Assembly: GCA_024225395.1 (NCBI GenBank)
Contig: JAAEMR010000208.1
Location: 1 to 60,049, forward strand
Direction of reading: 5' to 3'
Length of the DNA stretch: 60,049 bases
Source: Gammaproteobacteria bacterium
Lineage (GTDB): Bacteria; Pseudomonadota; Gammaproteobacteria; GCA-001735895
Shown: piece after piece, positions 36,218-44,392 of the stretch
How the letters are laid out: every line of letters starts with the position of its first letter
How positions within the stretch are numbered: the stretch's first letter is position 1
Position numbers and translations under genes: made by a program
The notes under the pieces: model-generated
What the model was told of the DNA's origin: nothing
What the model saw: the letters and a program-made list of their open reading frames with translations, nothing else
Databases searched by the model: none

Positions 36218-36831
36218 TTATGGTTTGGTGATTAAATATAACCCTGTACCGACTATGATACACCCAACGACGATATTGATTCTTTTTAAAGTCCCTGGAC
36301 TGTTTAAAATGGCTCGTGCTCTGTGTGCCAATAATGCATAACTGAGTTTTGCCATAGCAACCGCCGCTATTGAAACAGATACTAGAATGTCAGTCTGTAT
36401 AGCTGATAAAGTCGTCAGGTCGATGTAAGCTGAAAAAAATACCAGGTAAAAAAAGATGGCTTTTACATCTGCCAGGGTAATCAACAGGCCGCTCATGAAA
36501 CTGGATAATATCGATGTGCCAGTTATTTGTTCAGCGTCAGAGGTTTTCCTGGTTGATATCCAGATTCTAATACCTGTCCAGACCAGGTAAGCCCCGCCGA
36601 GGTATTTTATGAACAGGAATAAAGTGTTCATGGTTTCCGCAATGAATGCTAAACCAGAGATGGTAATAAAAATAAAGAAAGGTCTGCAGACAGAATGCCA
36701 GGAGTAGCCACCAGGCCGTGCTTAAAACCAGAAGCTGCAGATCTGGTTGCAACTGTTAGTGAGCTGACGCCAGGGTAAAAAGCCAGTATAAGCATGGCTC
36801 CAAACAGGGCTGTCATATTATTGAAAGTCAT
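36218..36831 (-). pseudogene. LysE/RhtB-type amino acid exporter, frameshifted
   Basis: The first frame (36831 to 36649) gives the start of a LysE-superfamily exporter with Phe-Tyr-Pro-Gly in the helix-1 position. It stops after Ser-Leu-Val. The chain continues in another frame from about 36692 (FIFITISGLAFIAETM) through to Leu-Ile-Thr-Lys-Pro at 36221, with the other expected helices. The shift lies in a T-rich run (CTTTCTTTATTTTTATT on the minus strand), a place prone to slippage or sequencing error. The intact protein would have about 205 residues, the usual length. A separate ATG at 36631 could still give a truncated product. Confidence 0.78.
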
Positions 36832-37005
36832 ATTTTCAATAAAAAATTATTGGTAATGATGAAGTTTTATTCTGATCAACTAAGGCTGCTTAGAATATTT
36901 GAAATTGTTGCAGTTAACAATTAGCACGACGCAAAGATGATTTTATTGCGTAAAAAAGATTAACTTTGTTAGTATCTAATTTTTAAATAGATGGCAGGGA
37001 ATTCC

Positions 37006-37755
37006 ATGAAGTACCTTTTATTGCTATGTTCACTTTTTCTGGTCACTGTCCAGGCTTCTGATCTCGGCAAAGAGCAGCGTTGGGCTGATCAAACCGTGGA
37101 TTCAATTCTGGATGGTGAAGCCGTCTGGTTGAAAACTGATAAACTGAAGTTTTTGTCCATTTATACCGAAGCTGAAGAAGAGTCTGAACTGGGCATGATT
37201 GTGGTGCATGGAACCGGCATCCACCCTAACTGGGACCAGGTGGTTAAACCTGTACGGGTGGAAATGACCACCTATGGCTGGAATACCCTGTCGATTCAAA
37301 TGCCGATTTTACATAACGAAGCGACCTACGATGATTATGTTCCGCTTTACCCAGAAGTGCCTGCTCGACTTAAAGCGGCTGAAGATTACCTGTTAGCTCA
37401 GGGTATAAAGAAAATTGTAATCGTTGCGCATAGTCAGGGTTCTACCATGTCCGCTTATTACCTGGCCAATAATGATCATAACGTCAGTGCATTTGTGGCT
37501 ATTGGTATGCAGGCCACTCAAAAGGATGTCGATATCAATGCGGCAACCTCGCTACAATCCATAACCATTCCGGTACTGGATTTGTACGGAAGTGATGACT
37601 TACCCGGTGTGTTACAAACTGTGGGTGCAAAGAAACAGGCGGCAGGCCATAACAAAAAATATCAGCAGCAGCTTATTCAGGGTGCTGAACATTTTTTTGA
37701 TGATAAAAATGACGAGCTGATTGAAGCAATAACCCGGTGGCTTGAAAAGCTTTAG
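37006..37755 (+). CDS. Exported alpha/beta hydrolase-like protein (DUF3530-like)
   Basis: About 249 residues from ATG 37006, which has AGGGA eight bases upstream; an ATG at 36991 adds five residues. A signal peptide (KYLLLLCSLFLVTVQA) predicts periplasmic location. The core has IVVHGTGIHPNWD, then the nucleophile elbow AHSQGS (Gly replaced by Ala at the first position), an Asp in LDLYGSDD and a C-terminal His in GAEHFFDD: a plausible Ser-Asp-His triad. The family has no assigned substrate that I know. It converges on nadB with only 36 bases between the stops. Confidence 0.82.
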   Translation: MKYLLLLCSLFLVTVQASDLGKEQRWADQTVDSILDGEAVWLKTDKLKFLSIYTEAEEESELGMIVVHGTGIHPNWDQVVKPVRVEMTTYGWNTLSIQMPILHNEATYDDYVPLYPEVPARLKAAEDYLLAQGIKKIVIVAHSQGSTMSAYYLANNDHNVSAFVAIGMQATQKDVDINAATSLQSITIPVLDLYGSDDLPGVLQTVGAKKQAAGHNKKYQQQLIQGAEHFFDDKNDELIEAITRWLEKL

Positions 37756-37791
37756 CCCGGATAATTCATAAACATGCCCGGGTTAGAATTC

Positions 37792-39414
37792 TCAGGAAGA
37801 TATCAGTGATATTTTAGTAGTGTTTTTCTGCGGCTTTTTATCGGGTGTTAACATGGTTATTTCGGCACTAACCCCGGTGTCTGGAAAATCCAGCGTGTAA
37901 TGCAGCCCCCGGCTTTCGTGTCGTGCAAGGGCAGAGCGAATAATGAGCTCTGCGACGACCACCAGGTTACGCAGTTCTAGTAAGTCAGGCGTTACTCTGA
38001 AATTACCGTAATATTCGTTAATTTCACGTTTTAGCAAACTGGTTCTATTGAGTGCTCTTTCCAGACGTTTATTGGTGCGCACTATGCCGACATAATCCCA
38101 CATGAAGTGACGGAGTTCATCCCAGTTATGTGATACGACGACTTCTTCATCAGAATCGGTTACCAGTGATTCATCCCAGTTTTTTAACCGCCCCGGCTTT
38201 TTGGTAGAGTCCAGTGTCGATGTTATATGCCGTGCAGAAGCTATCGCAAAGGTCATGCATTCCAGCAGCGAGTTACTCGCCATACGGTTGGCTCCATGCA
38301 GACCGGAATAACTGACTTCACCGATAGCGTATAAGTTTTGAATATCTGTCTGTCCGTCTAAATCGATCATTACTCCACCACAGGTGTAATGAGCCGCGGG
38401 TACGACCGGAATGGGTTGACGTGTAATATCGATATCAAACTGTTTGCATTTTTCATAAATGGTCGGGAAGTGTGATTTGATAAATGCCCGGCTTTTGTGG
38501 CTGATATCCAGATAAACACACTCGGTACCAAGACGTTTCATCTCGTGGTCAATAGCCCTGGCTACGATATCTCTGGGAGCGAGTTCAGCACGTTCATCAA
38601 AATGTTGCATGAATCTTTTACCGTTGGGTAACAGCAGTTTCGCGCCTTCACCCCTGAGTGCTTCTGTGATCAAAAAAGACTTGGCTTCGGGGTGGAACAG
38701 ACAGGTCGGGTGAAACTGGATAAATTCCATGTTGGCAACACGACACCCGGCACGCCAGGCCATGGCGATGCCATCTCCGGTTGCACCGTCAGGATTACTG
38801 GTGTACAGGTAAACCTTGCTGGCTCCGCCGGTTGCGAGAACTACTTTTTTTGCAGAAAAAACATTGACCTGGTGATTTTGAATATTGTAAGCATACAATC
38901 CCACGCAGAGTTTATTTCGTGTAATTAGATCGATGGCTATTGAATGCTCAATCACATCGATGTTTGATTTTTCTGCAACATGTGCCTGCAAAGTTTTTTG
39001 CATGGCCTTACCCGTGGCATCGGCAGCATGCACAACGCGACGACGACTATGACCTCCTTCACGGGTCAGGTGAAAGCCACTGGCCGTTACATCCTGTCGA
39101 TCTTTGGTAAAAGGCATACCCAGGTCAGCCAGCCAGTTAATCACTGATGGCCCTGATTCGGCGACCATTTTTACCGTTTTCTCATCACAAATTCCAGAGC
39201 CTGCATTTTGAGTATCGGTGCTGTGCAGGTTGAAAGAGTCATCCTGTTCCAGCACTGCAGAAATACCACCCTGGGCATAATAAGTGGAACACTGTTGGTA
39301 ATCGCCTTTAGCGATCAGGGCGATGGAAATATTTTCCGGCAATTGTAAAGCCAGTGTCATTCCAGCAGCACCGGCGCCAATAATGATGACATCGTAATGA
39401 TACTGTTTACTCAT
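37792..39414 (-). CDS. nadB: L-aspartate oxidase
   Basis: A 540-residue cytoplasmic flavoenzyme making iminoaspartate for de novo NAD synthesis. The FAD-binding DVIIIGAGAAGMTLAL is at the N-terminus. YYAQGGISAV, REGGHSRRRVVHAADATG, HPTCLFHPE and the substrate-binding HYTCGGV with GLHGANRMASNSLLECM follow, then a helical C-terminal domain. Length and motifs separate it from fumarate reductase/succinate dehydrogenase flavoproteins. Its position just before and divergent from rpoE is the usual gammaproteobacterial arrangement. Confidence 0.96.
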   Translation of the reverse strand: MSKQYHYDVIIIGAGAAGMTLALQLPENISIALIAKGDYQQCSTYYAQGGISAVLEQDDSFNLHSTDTQNAGSGICDEKTVKMVAESGPSVINWLADLGMPFTKDRQDVTASGFHLTREGGHSRRRVVHAADATGKAMQKTLQAHVAEKSNIDVIEHSIAIDLITRNKLCVGLYAYNIQNHQVNVFSAKKVVLATGGASKVYLYTSNPDGATGDGIAMAWRAGCRVANMEFIQFHPTCLFHPEAKSFLITEALRGEGAKLLLPNGKRFMQHFDERAELAPRDIVARAIDHEMKRLGTECVYLDISHKSRAFIKSHFPTIYEKCKQFDIDITRQPIPVVPAAHYTCGGVMIDLDGQTDIQNLYAIGEVSYSGLHGANRMASNSLLECMTFAIASARHITSTLDSTKKPGRLKNWDESLVTDSDEEVVVSHNWDELRHFMWDYVGIVRTNKRLERALNRTSLLKREINEYYGNFRVTPDLLELRNLVVVAELIIRSALARHESRGLHYTLDFPDTGVSAEITMLTPDKKPQKNTTKISLISS

Positions 39415-39642
39415 AATCAGAAAGAACTTTTTTTAGTAAAAGCCAAGTATGTCTATTTTTTACTTAAAATTCCATGCTTCAGAAAAAGATGTATTGAAAA
39501 AATAGCTCACAGAGAGAATCTTTTGTTATATTGAATGTCCTAGCTAAAACAGGACATCGATATTTGGATTTTATTGGGTGCTAATAAAGTTACCCCGGGT
39601 TTGGTGTTGAATTGAGGTTATAAATTATAAACAGGATTTTGA

Positions 39643-40218
39643 ATGGGGTCAGTTGAATTAGATAGCGAATTAGTCAAACGGGTGCAGCAGGGCGATAAGG
39701 CTGCGTTTGACATATTAGTTCAAAAATATCAACAGAAAGTGGTGAACTTGATTTCCCGTTTTGTGTCTGATCAATCTGAATGCTATGACGTGGCACAGGA
39801 AACTTTTATCAAGGCTTATAGAGCGTTGGGCAAGTTTCGTGGAGACAGTCAGTTTTATACCTGGCTATACCGGATTGCAGCCAATACGGCGAAGAACCAT
39901 CTGGCTTCCAGAGCCAGGAAATCTCCAAAGTATTCTGTAGACGTTGAAGATGCAGCGTATTTTAGCGGTGAAAGCCAGTTGAAAGATAATGCAACACCCG
40001 AAAACCTTATGCTGACGGATGAAATTAAACAGACCGTTTATGCAGCGATTGAAAGGTTACCTGAAGATTTGAAGTCGGCTATTAGTCTGCGTGAACTGGA
40101 AGGTTTAAGTTATGAACAGATAGCGGATGTGATGGATTGTCCTGTCGGAACCGTTAGATCCAGAATATTTCGAGCAAGAGATGCAATTGATAGGGAACTT
40201 AGACCCCTATTAGAATGA
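39643..40218 (+). CDS. rpoE: RNA polymerase sigma factor RpoE (sigma-E)
   Basis: A 191-residue extracytoplasmic-function sigma factor directing the envelope-stress regulon. Region 2 is seen in YDVAQETFIKAYRALGKFRG and FYTWLYRIAANTAKNHL, region 4 in SLRELEGLSYEQIADVM and CPVGTVRSRIFRARDAI. The operon order rpoE-rseA-rseB-rseC-degP follows directly and confirms the assignment. An inverted repeat ATGTCCT/AGGACAT (39535-39541, 39551-39557) lies upstream. A GAACTT at 39424 resembles a sigma-E -35 box, but no -10 box lies at the right spacing. Confidence 0.96.
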   Translation: MGSVELDSELVKRVQQGDKAAFDILVQKYQQKVVNLISRFVSDQSECYDVAQETFIKAYRALGKFRGDSQFYTWLYRIAANTAKNHLASRARKSPKYSVDVEDAAYFSGESQLKDNATPENLMLTDEIKQTVYAAIERLPEDLKSAISLRELEGLSYEQIADVMDCPVGTVRSRIFRARDAIDRELRPLLE

Positions 40219-40308
40219 CTAACAAAGTAGATTTAATTTCTTTGGCTACCAGATTAACCAGTCAAAGGGATAGTAGCTAAGTAGTTATATTTATTTGAGT
40301 ATAAAATT

Positions 40309-40950
40309 ATGAATGAGCAGCGTGAAAATTTATCCGCATTAATTGATGACTATCAACAGTCTGAAACGGATCAGTCCCTGTTAAATGATGTTCTGGGTGA
40401 TGTTAATCAACAATATACCCTGCGTCGTTATCAAATGATTGGTGAAGTGATGCGTAATGAAACGCCTGAAGCTATAAAACTGGATTTTGCCGCAGGTGTT
40501 ATGTCACAGATTGAAAACGAATCTGTTTTACAGGTTAAGCAGCAACCCGCTATTAAAGAGTCTCAGCAGTCTACCTGGTCCTGGTCTGTGTTATTTAAAC
40601 CTGTCGCTGGACTTGCTGTTGCGGCTACCGTTGCTTTTGTAGCGGTAACAGGTTTACAGTTGCAGCCTGCTGCCGTTGACCAGGCTGAAAGCGTTGTATC
40701 AGTAGATGATAGTCGCGCAAAAGTAGAGTTTCTTGCCAGCATGCCGGTTATTAACAGAGGTTTGTCGACTGTATCTGTTAACGCTAAAAATTCAACTTCC
40801 CAATCCGGTATGAACTGGAAAATTAAGCGTAATGGACCTGAAATTCAAAAGAAACTGAATACATACCTGGTTAAGCACAATGAATTTTCTAATTCATTGC
40901 AGGGCATTATTCCACAGGCAAGAGTTGTAGGCTTTGATGCAAAGAAATAG
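40309..40950 (+). CDS. rseA: Anti-sigma-E factor RseA (MucA)
   Basis: A 213-residue single-pass inner-membrane protein. The N-terminal cytoplasmic domain (ENLSALIDDYQQSE, then TLRRYQMIGEVMRN) matches the sigma-binding domain of RseA/MucA. A helix near 97-120 (GLAVAATVAFVAVTG) crosses the membrane, and the periplasmic tail would bind RseB. It holds sigma-E inactive until envelope stress triggers proteolysis. Gap to rpoE is 90 bases; the end overlaps rseB. Confidence 0.93.
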   Translation: MNEQRENLSALIDDYQQSETDQSLLNDVLGDVNQQYTLRRYQMIGEVMRNETPEAIKLDFAAGVMSQIENESVLQVKQQPAIKESQQSTWSWSVLFKPVAGLAVAATVAFVAVTGLQLQPAAVDQAESVVSVDDSRAKVEFLASMPVINRGLSTVSVNAKNSTSQSGMNWKIKRNGPEIQKKLNTYLVKHNEFSNSLQGIIPQARVVGFDAKK

Positions 40951-41947
40951 TTACCCGTTAATGTTGATGTCATTAGTCAAGCCGATTTCATTTTCTTTAT
41001 TACTGTTGTTATTAACCCTGTTTCAACTGGGAGCTGTAAGTGCGAACAGTGAAGAGGCTATAAACCGGGTTCAGAAAATGTCCATGGCGATGAAAGAACT
41101 GAGCTATAAGGGGCGTTTTGTTTACCTGCAGAATAATCAGTTAGAAAGCATGTCTATTATTCATGTCAAAGATAGTCAGGGTACGCGGGAAAGACTGGTT
41201 TCTATGAATGGTGAAGCCCGGGAAATTTTACGTGATAATAAGAATTTAACCTGTGTCTGGCCATCCAGCAGGCAGGTAGTCGTTGATCAATCCAGTCAAT
41301 TAACTGCTTCCCCCATATGGGCACCAGATGATGTTAAACGACTGGCAAAGTTTTATGATTTTTCTGTAGTGGGTGAGGATAGAGTTGCCGATCATGATGC
41401 CATTATTATCTCAATCAAACCAAAAGATAAATTTCGTTATGGTATGACAGTCTGGCTAGATAAAAATAATAGTTTATTACTACGGTCTGTTTTGTTTGAT
41501 GAGCTGGAGCATACCAGGGAACAGATCATGTTTACCCACCTGGCCTTATTACATTATGACGATCAGGCAGCATTTTCAGTTATTCCTGAAATTGACAGTG
41601 GTTATGCGTTGATTCGTTCTCACTCGGAGCGCGAGAGCATTTCCCTACTGTCCGATGCCAAATGGAAACTTGAATCATTGCCTGGTGGTTTCCGCATTGA
41701 ATCATCATTTAGAAAGAAAAAGCCGAATTCAAATGACTTTACCCAGCAAATGATAGTCAGCGATGGCATGGCATCTGTATCTATATTCATTGAACGAACT
41801 TCCGGGCAAAGCCTGTCAGGTGAATCATCTATGGGTGCTGTTAATGCCTTTGGTACCCGGTTCAATGATTTTACCGTTACAGCCATTGGGGAAGTTCCTG
41901 CGGTAACGGTTAAGACGCTGGCGGAATCAACCGTCTATCATCAATAA
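40937..41947 (+). CDS. rseB: Sigma-E regulatory protein RseB (MucB)
   Basis: About 336 residues. The likely start is ATG 40937, inside the rseA end, with ATGs at 40961 and 40967 as alternatives. The signal peptide hydrophobic core is SFSLLLLLLTLFQLGAVSA. The N-terminal MucB/RseB domain (INRVQKMSMAMKELSYKGRFVYLQ) is a lipid-sensing fold like LolB; a smaller C-terminal domain starts near 225. It binds the periplasmic part of RseA and shields it from DegS, linking outer-membrane stress to sigma-E release. Confidence 0.94.
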   Translation: MQRNSYPLMLMSLVKPISFSLLLLLLTLFQLGAVSANSEEAINRVQKMSMAMKELSYKGRFVYLQNNQLESMSIIHVKDSQGTRERLVSMNGEAREILRDNKNLTCVWPSSRQVVVDQSSQLTASPIWAPDDVKRLAKFYDFSVVGEDRVADHDAIIISIKPKDKFRYGMTVWLDKNNSLLLRSVLFDELEHTREQIMFTHLALLHYDDQAAFSVIPEIDSGYALIRSHSERESISLLSDAKWKLESLPGGFRIESSFRKKKPNSNDFTQQMIVSDGMASVSIFIERTSGQSLSGESSMGAVNAFGTRFNDFTVTAIGEVPAVTVKTLAESTVYHQ

Positions 41948-41961
41948 AGATTCTGAATTTT

Positions 41962-42438
41962 ATGATAGAAGAACAGGCTTTGGTAACCTCCCTGAAGGAC
42001 GATCAAGCGGTGATCGAGGTACAGCGTCAGAATGCCTGTCAAAGCTGCGATTTAAGTGAAGGCTGTGGCACAGGTAGTCTTGGACGCTTACTGGGGTATA
42101 AAAAGCTGGCACTGTCTATTCCTAACAGGCACAAACTGCAAGCTGGAGACCTTATTGTCATCGGTATGCCGGATAAATACTTTCACATAGCCGGCTTTCT
42201 GGTGTACCTGTTGCCATTAGTTAGCCTGTTCCTCTTTGCTCTAACTGCAAATTATCTTTTTAATGGCACTGAGTTGGTAACCGTTTTAGCGTCTCTGGCG
42301 GGACTGACTTCAGGACTGTTTTTTAGCGGTAGACTGGCCAAACATGATTTAGCACTGAAGCTGAAACCTCAATTTATTCGCCAGATATATTCATCTCAGA
42401 CGGTAAAACCTGTCCTGAGTACCCAATTTAAATTTTAA
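41962..42438 (+). CDS. rseC: Sigma-E factor regulatory protein RseC
   Basis: A 158-residue inner-membrane protein. The N-terminal cytoplasmic part has the family's cysteine cluster (NACQSCDLSEGCGTG, residues about 25-39), thought to hold an iron-sulfur centre. Two helices follow near 73-90 and 97-113. RseC modestly modulates sigma-E and has been tied to the redox-sensing SoxR reducing system in E. coli. It begins 14 bases after rseB and 19 bases precede degP. Confidence 0.93.
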   Translation: MIEEQALVTSLKDDQAVIEVQRQNACQSCDLSEGCGTGSLGRLLGYKKLALSIPNRHKLQAGDLIVIGMPDKYFHIAGFLVYLLPLVSLFLFALTANYLFNGTELVTVLASLAGLTSGLFFSGRLAKHDLALKLKPQFIRQIYSSQTVKPVLSTQFKF

Positions 42439-42457
42439 CTTCAAGGCAGGACTCATT

Positions 42458-43876
42458 ATGAAAAAACGAACTATTAATCTGTTATCGACTTTTATCTTGC
42501 TATTTTTCAGTAGCCAGATTTTAGCCCAGTTACCAGACTTTACTGGTATTGTAGAAAACTCCAAAGACTCGGTGGTAAATATCAGTACCAGTACAAAACC
42601 AAAATCTGTACACTCAAAAGACAAGCTGGAAATGCCCGAGTTTCCAGAAGGTTCACCTTTTGGGGAACTGTTTAAAAAATTCTTTGATCACGATGGTTTC
42701 GGTTCGAAAGAAAGAAAGACCAGTTCATTGGGCTCAGGTTTTATTATTTCTGAGGATGGTTACATATTGACCAATCACCATGTGATCGATGGTGCTGATG
42801 AAGTCATTGTTCGACTGAATAATCGTGATGAATACACAGCTAAAGTTATCGGTTCCGATAAAAATTCTGATGTTGCGGTATTGAAAATTGATGGCAATAA
42901 CCTGCCTAATCTTAAGCTGGGTGATTCGAATGCTCTGAAAGTCGGGGAGTGGGTTCTGGCTATAGGTTCTCCCTTTGGTTTCGATCATACGGTAACTGCC
43001 GGCATCGTGAGTGCAAAAGGTCGTAACTTGCCTGGCGATAATTACGTACCTTTCATTCAGACAGATGTTGCGATAAATCCCGGTAACTCGGGTGGTCCTC
43101 TGTTCAATATGGAAGGAGAAGTCATCGGTATTAACTCTCAAATTTTCAGCCGTTCAGGCGGTTTCATGGGTCTTTCATTTGCTATTCCTATTGAGATGGC
43201 GATAGATGTCGCCGACCAAATTAAAGACACAGGCAAGGTATCACGAGGCTGGCTGGGTGTATTGATTCAGGAAGTGACCAGGGAACTGGCTGATTCATTT
43301 GGTATGTCAAATCCTCATGGGGCTCTGGTTGCCAAGGTGCTGGATGATAGTCCTGCGCAGCAGGCAGGACTTCAGGTAGGAGATGTTATCGTCGAGTTTA
43401 ATGGTAAAAAAGTGACTCGTTCGAGTAGCTTACCTCCTATTGTGGGTCGTACCCAGGTGGGTAAACCCGCGAAAGTTACCATTATCCGAAATAAGTCAAA
43501 GCTTACTATCATGGTTACTATTGCCCAGTTACCGGATGAAATAACAACGGTTAAAGAAAATACTGAAGAGGAAAAGGAAGTAAAAAAATCAGTGCTTGGA
43601 ATGAGTGTTAAAAAACTGGATAAAGTGACTAAAAAGCAGATGAAAATTGATTCAGGCGTTATCGTCGAGGATGTAGATCTAGATGGGGCAGCAAAAATAG
43701 CCGGTATTCGCAAAGGTGATGTTATCGGTATGCTGGATAATCGAAGCATTAATTCGGTGGAGGAATTTACCTCAATTGCAGCAGGCCTGGAACCGGGTAA
43801 ATCAATAGCAATTCTTATTCATCGTAGTACTGGCCCGGTATTTCTGGCGATAAAACCTCTGGACTCGGACTCGTAA
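42458..43876 (+). CDS. degP: Periplasmic serine protease/chaperone Do (DegP/MucD)
   Basis: A 472-residue exported protease. The signal peptide ends near Ile-Leu-Ala-Gln (23). The catalytic triad is His108 (TNHHVIDGAD), Asp138 (NSDVAVLKI) and Ser211 (NPGNSGGPL). Two PDZ domains follow, the first ending near 350 (VGDVIVEFNG), the second with Gly-Asp-Val-Ile-Gly-Met-Leu. It degrades or refolds damaged envelope proteins. Placement behind rseC is the MucD arrangement of Pseudomonas and relatives, and the gene is probably in the sigma-E regulon. Confidence 0.95.
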   Translation: MKKRTINLLSTFILLFFSSQILAQLPDFTGIVENSKDSVVNISTSTKPKSVHSKDKLEMPEFPEGSPFGELFKKFFDHDGFGSKERKTSSLGSGFIISEDGYILTNHHVIDGADEVIVRLNNRDEYTAKVIGSDKNSDVAVLKIDGNNLPNLKLGDSNALKVGEWVLAIGSPFGFDHTVTAGIVSAKGRNLPGDNYVPFIQTDVAINPGNSGGPLFNMEGEVIGINSQIFSRSGGFMGLSFAIPIEMAIDVADQIKDTGKVSRGWLGVLIQEVTRELADSFGMSNPHGALVAKVLDDSPAQQAGLQVGDVIVEFNGKKVTRSSSLPPIVGRTQVGKPAKVTIIRNKSKLTIMVTIAQLPDEITTVKENTEEEKEVKKSVLGMSVKKLDKVTKKQMKIDSGVIVEDVDLDGAAKIAGIRKGDVIGMLDNRSINSVEEFTSIAAGLEPGKSIAILIHRSTGPVFLAIKPLDSDS

Positions 43877-43878
43877 AG

Positions 43879-44121
43879 ATTAACATTAAATTCACTTTTT
43901 ATTATCGGGAAAATTGCCACCTGTGTGAGTCGATGCGACTGGCACTGGTGGCTTTGCAAAAAAATGTTGATTTCGAATGGGTTGAATCTGATATCGATCG
44001 AGATACTGAGTTAATTTATCTATATGACACTTTAGTGCCGGTACTTCAATTTGAAGGAAAGGAAGTCTGCCATTATTTTATTGATGAACAGGCAATTCGA
44101 GAGATAGTCTTAACACATTAA
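43879..44121 (+). CDS. Glutaredoxin-like (DUF836-type) protein without an AUG at its expected start
   Basis: Homology starts upstream of the first ATG (43933). Codons from 43879 read Ile-Asn-Ile-Lys-Phe-Thr-Phe-Tyr-Tyr-Arg-Glu-Asn-Cys-His-Leu-Cys-Glu, the beta-strand and CxxC redox site of small glutaredoxin-like proteins (Cys14/Cys17), followed by a typical helix and Val-Pro-Val-Leu with the cis-proline. The only plausible starts covering the fold are ATT codons at 43879 or 43885. ATG 43933 would delete the active site. It lies just after degP and may be translated by coupling, or the start may have been lost by mutation. About 80 residues from 43879. Confidence 0.72.
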   Translation: MNIKFTFYYRENCHLCESMRLALVALQKNVDFEWVESDIDRDTELIYLYDTLVPVLQFEGKEVCHYFIDEQAIREIVLTH

Positions 44122-44129
44122 AACTACTG

Positions 44130-44273
44130 CACCACGAAGGCACAAAGAACACCAGGAAACACATAAGTTGTTTTTCATTTTGTCAAAATCAGCTTAAACA
44201 ATCGTTATATAAGAAAGTCTTACTTAATTGAGTTTATTATTATCAACTTCGTGTTCTTTGTGCCTTCGTGGTG
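44130..44273. repeat. Palindromic intergenic repeat, copy B (MITE-like, best preserved)
   Basis: A 144-bp element whose first 23 bases, beginning CACCACGAAGGCACAAAG, are repeated perfectly in inverted orientation at its end (44251-44273). The interior is AT-rich without a gene. It fills most of the gap between the glutaredoxin-like gene and lepA. It is related to copies at 12375 and 48999. Confidence 0.85.
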
Positions 44274-44392
44274 AATGTTTTATGTTAAATGGACAGCATT
44301 TACCACTAAATACGTTAATTTCCTCTTCTTTACTGTCGCTTTGAGTGACTTTCCCGTAAAATTCGCGGGCTTTTTAAACAGGTCTTCTAATT

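Noticed and set aside
37756-37791. CCCGG/CCGGG pairing between the convergent hydrolase and nadB genes
   Set aside because: Five pairs with a long loop and no T run.
39424-39455. GAACTT and TCTA as a sigma-E autoregulatory promoter before rpoE
   Set aside because: The spacing is 22 bases, whereas sigma-E promoters need about 16.
44353-44374. Short CCCG/CGGG hairpin with T run before lepA as a terminator
   Set aside because: Only four pairs with a nine-base loop; too weak to call.
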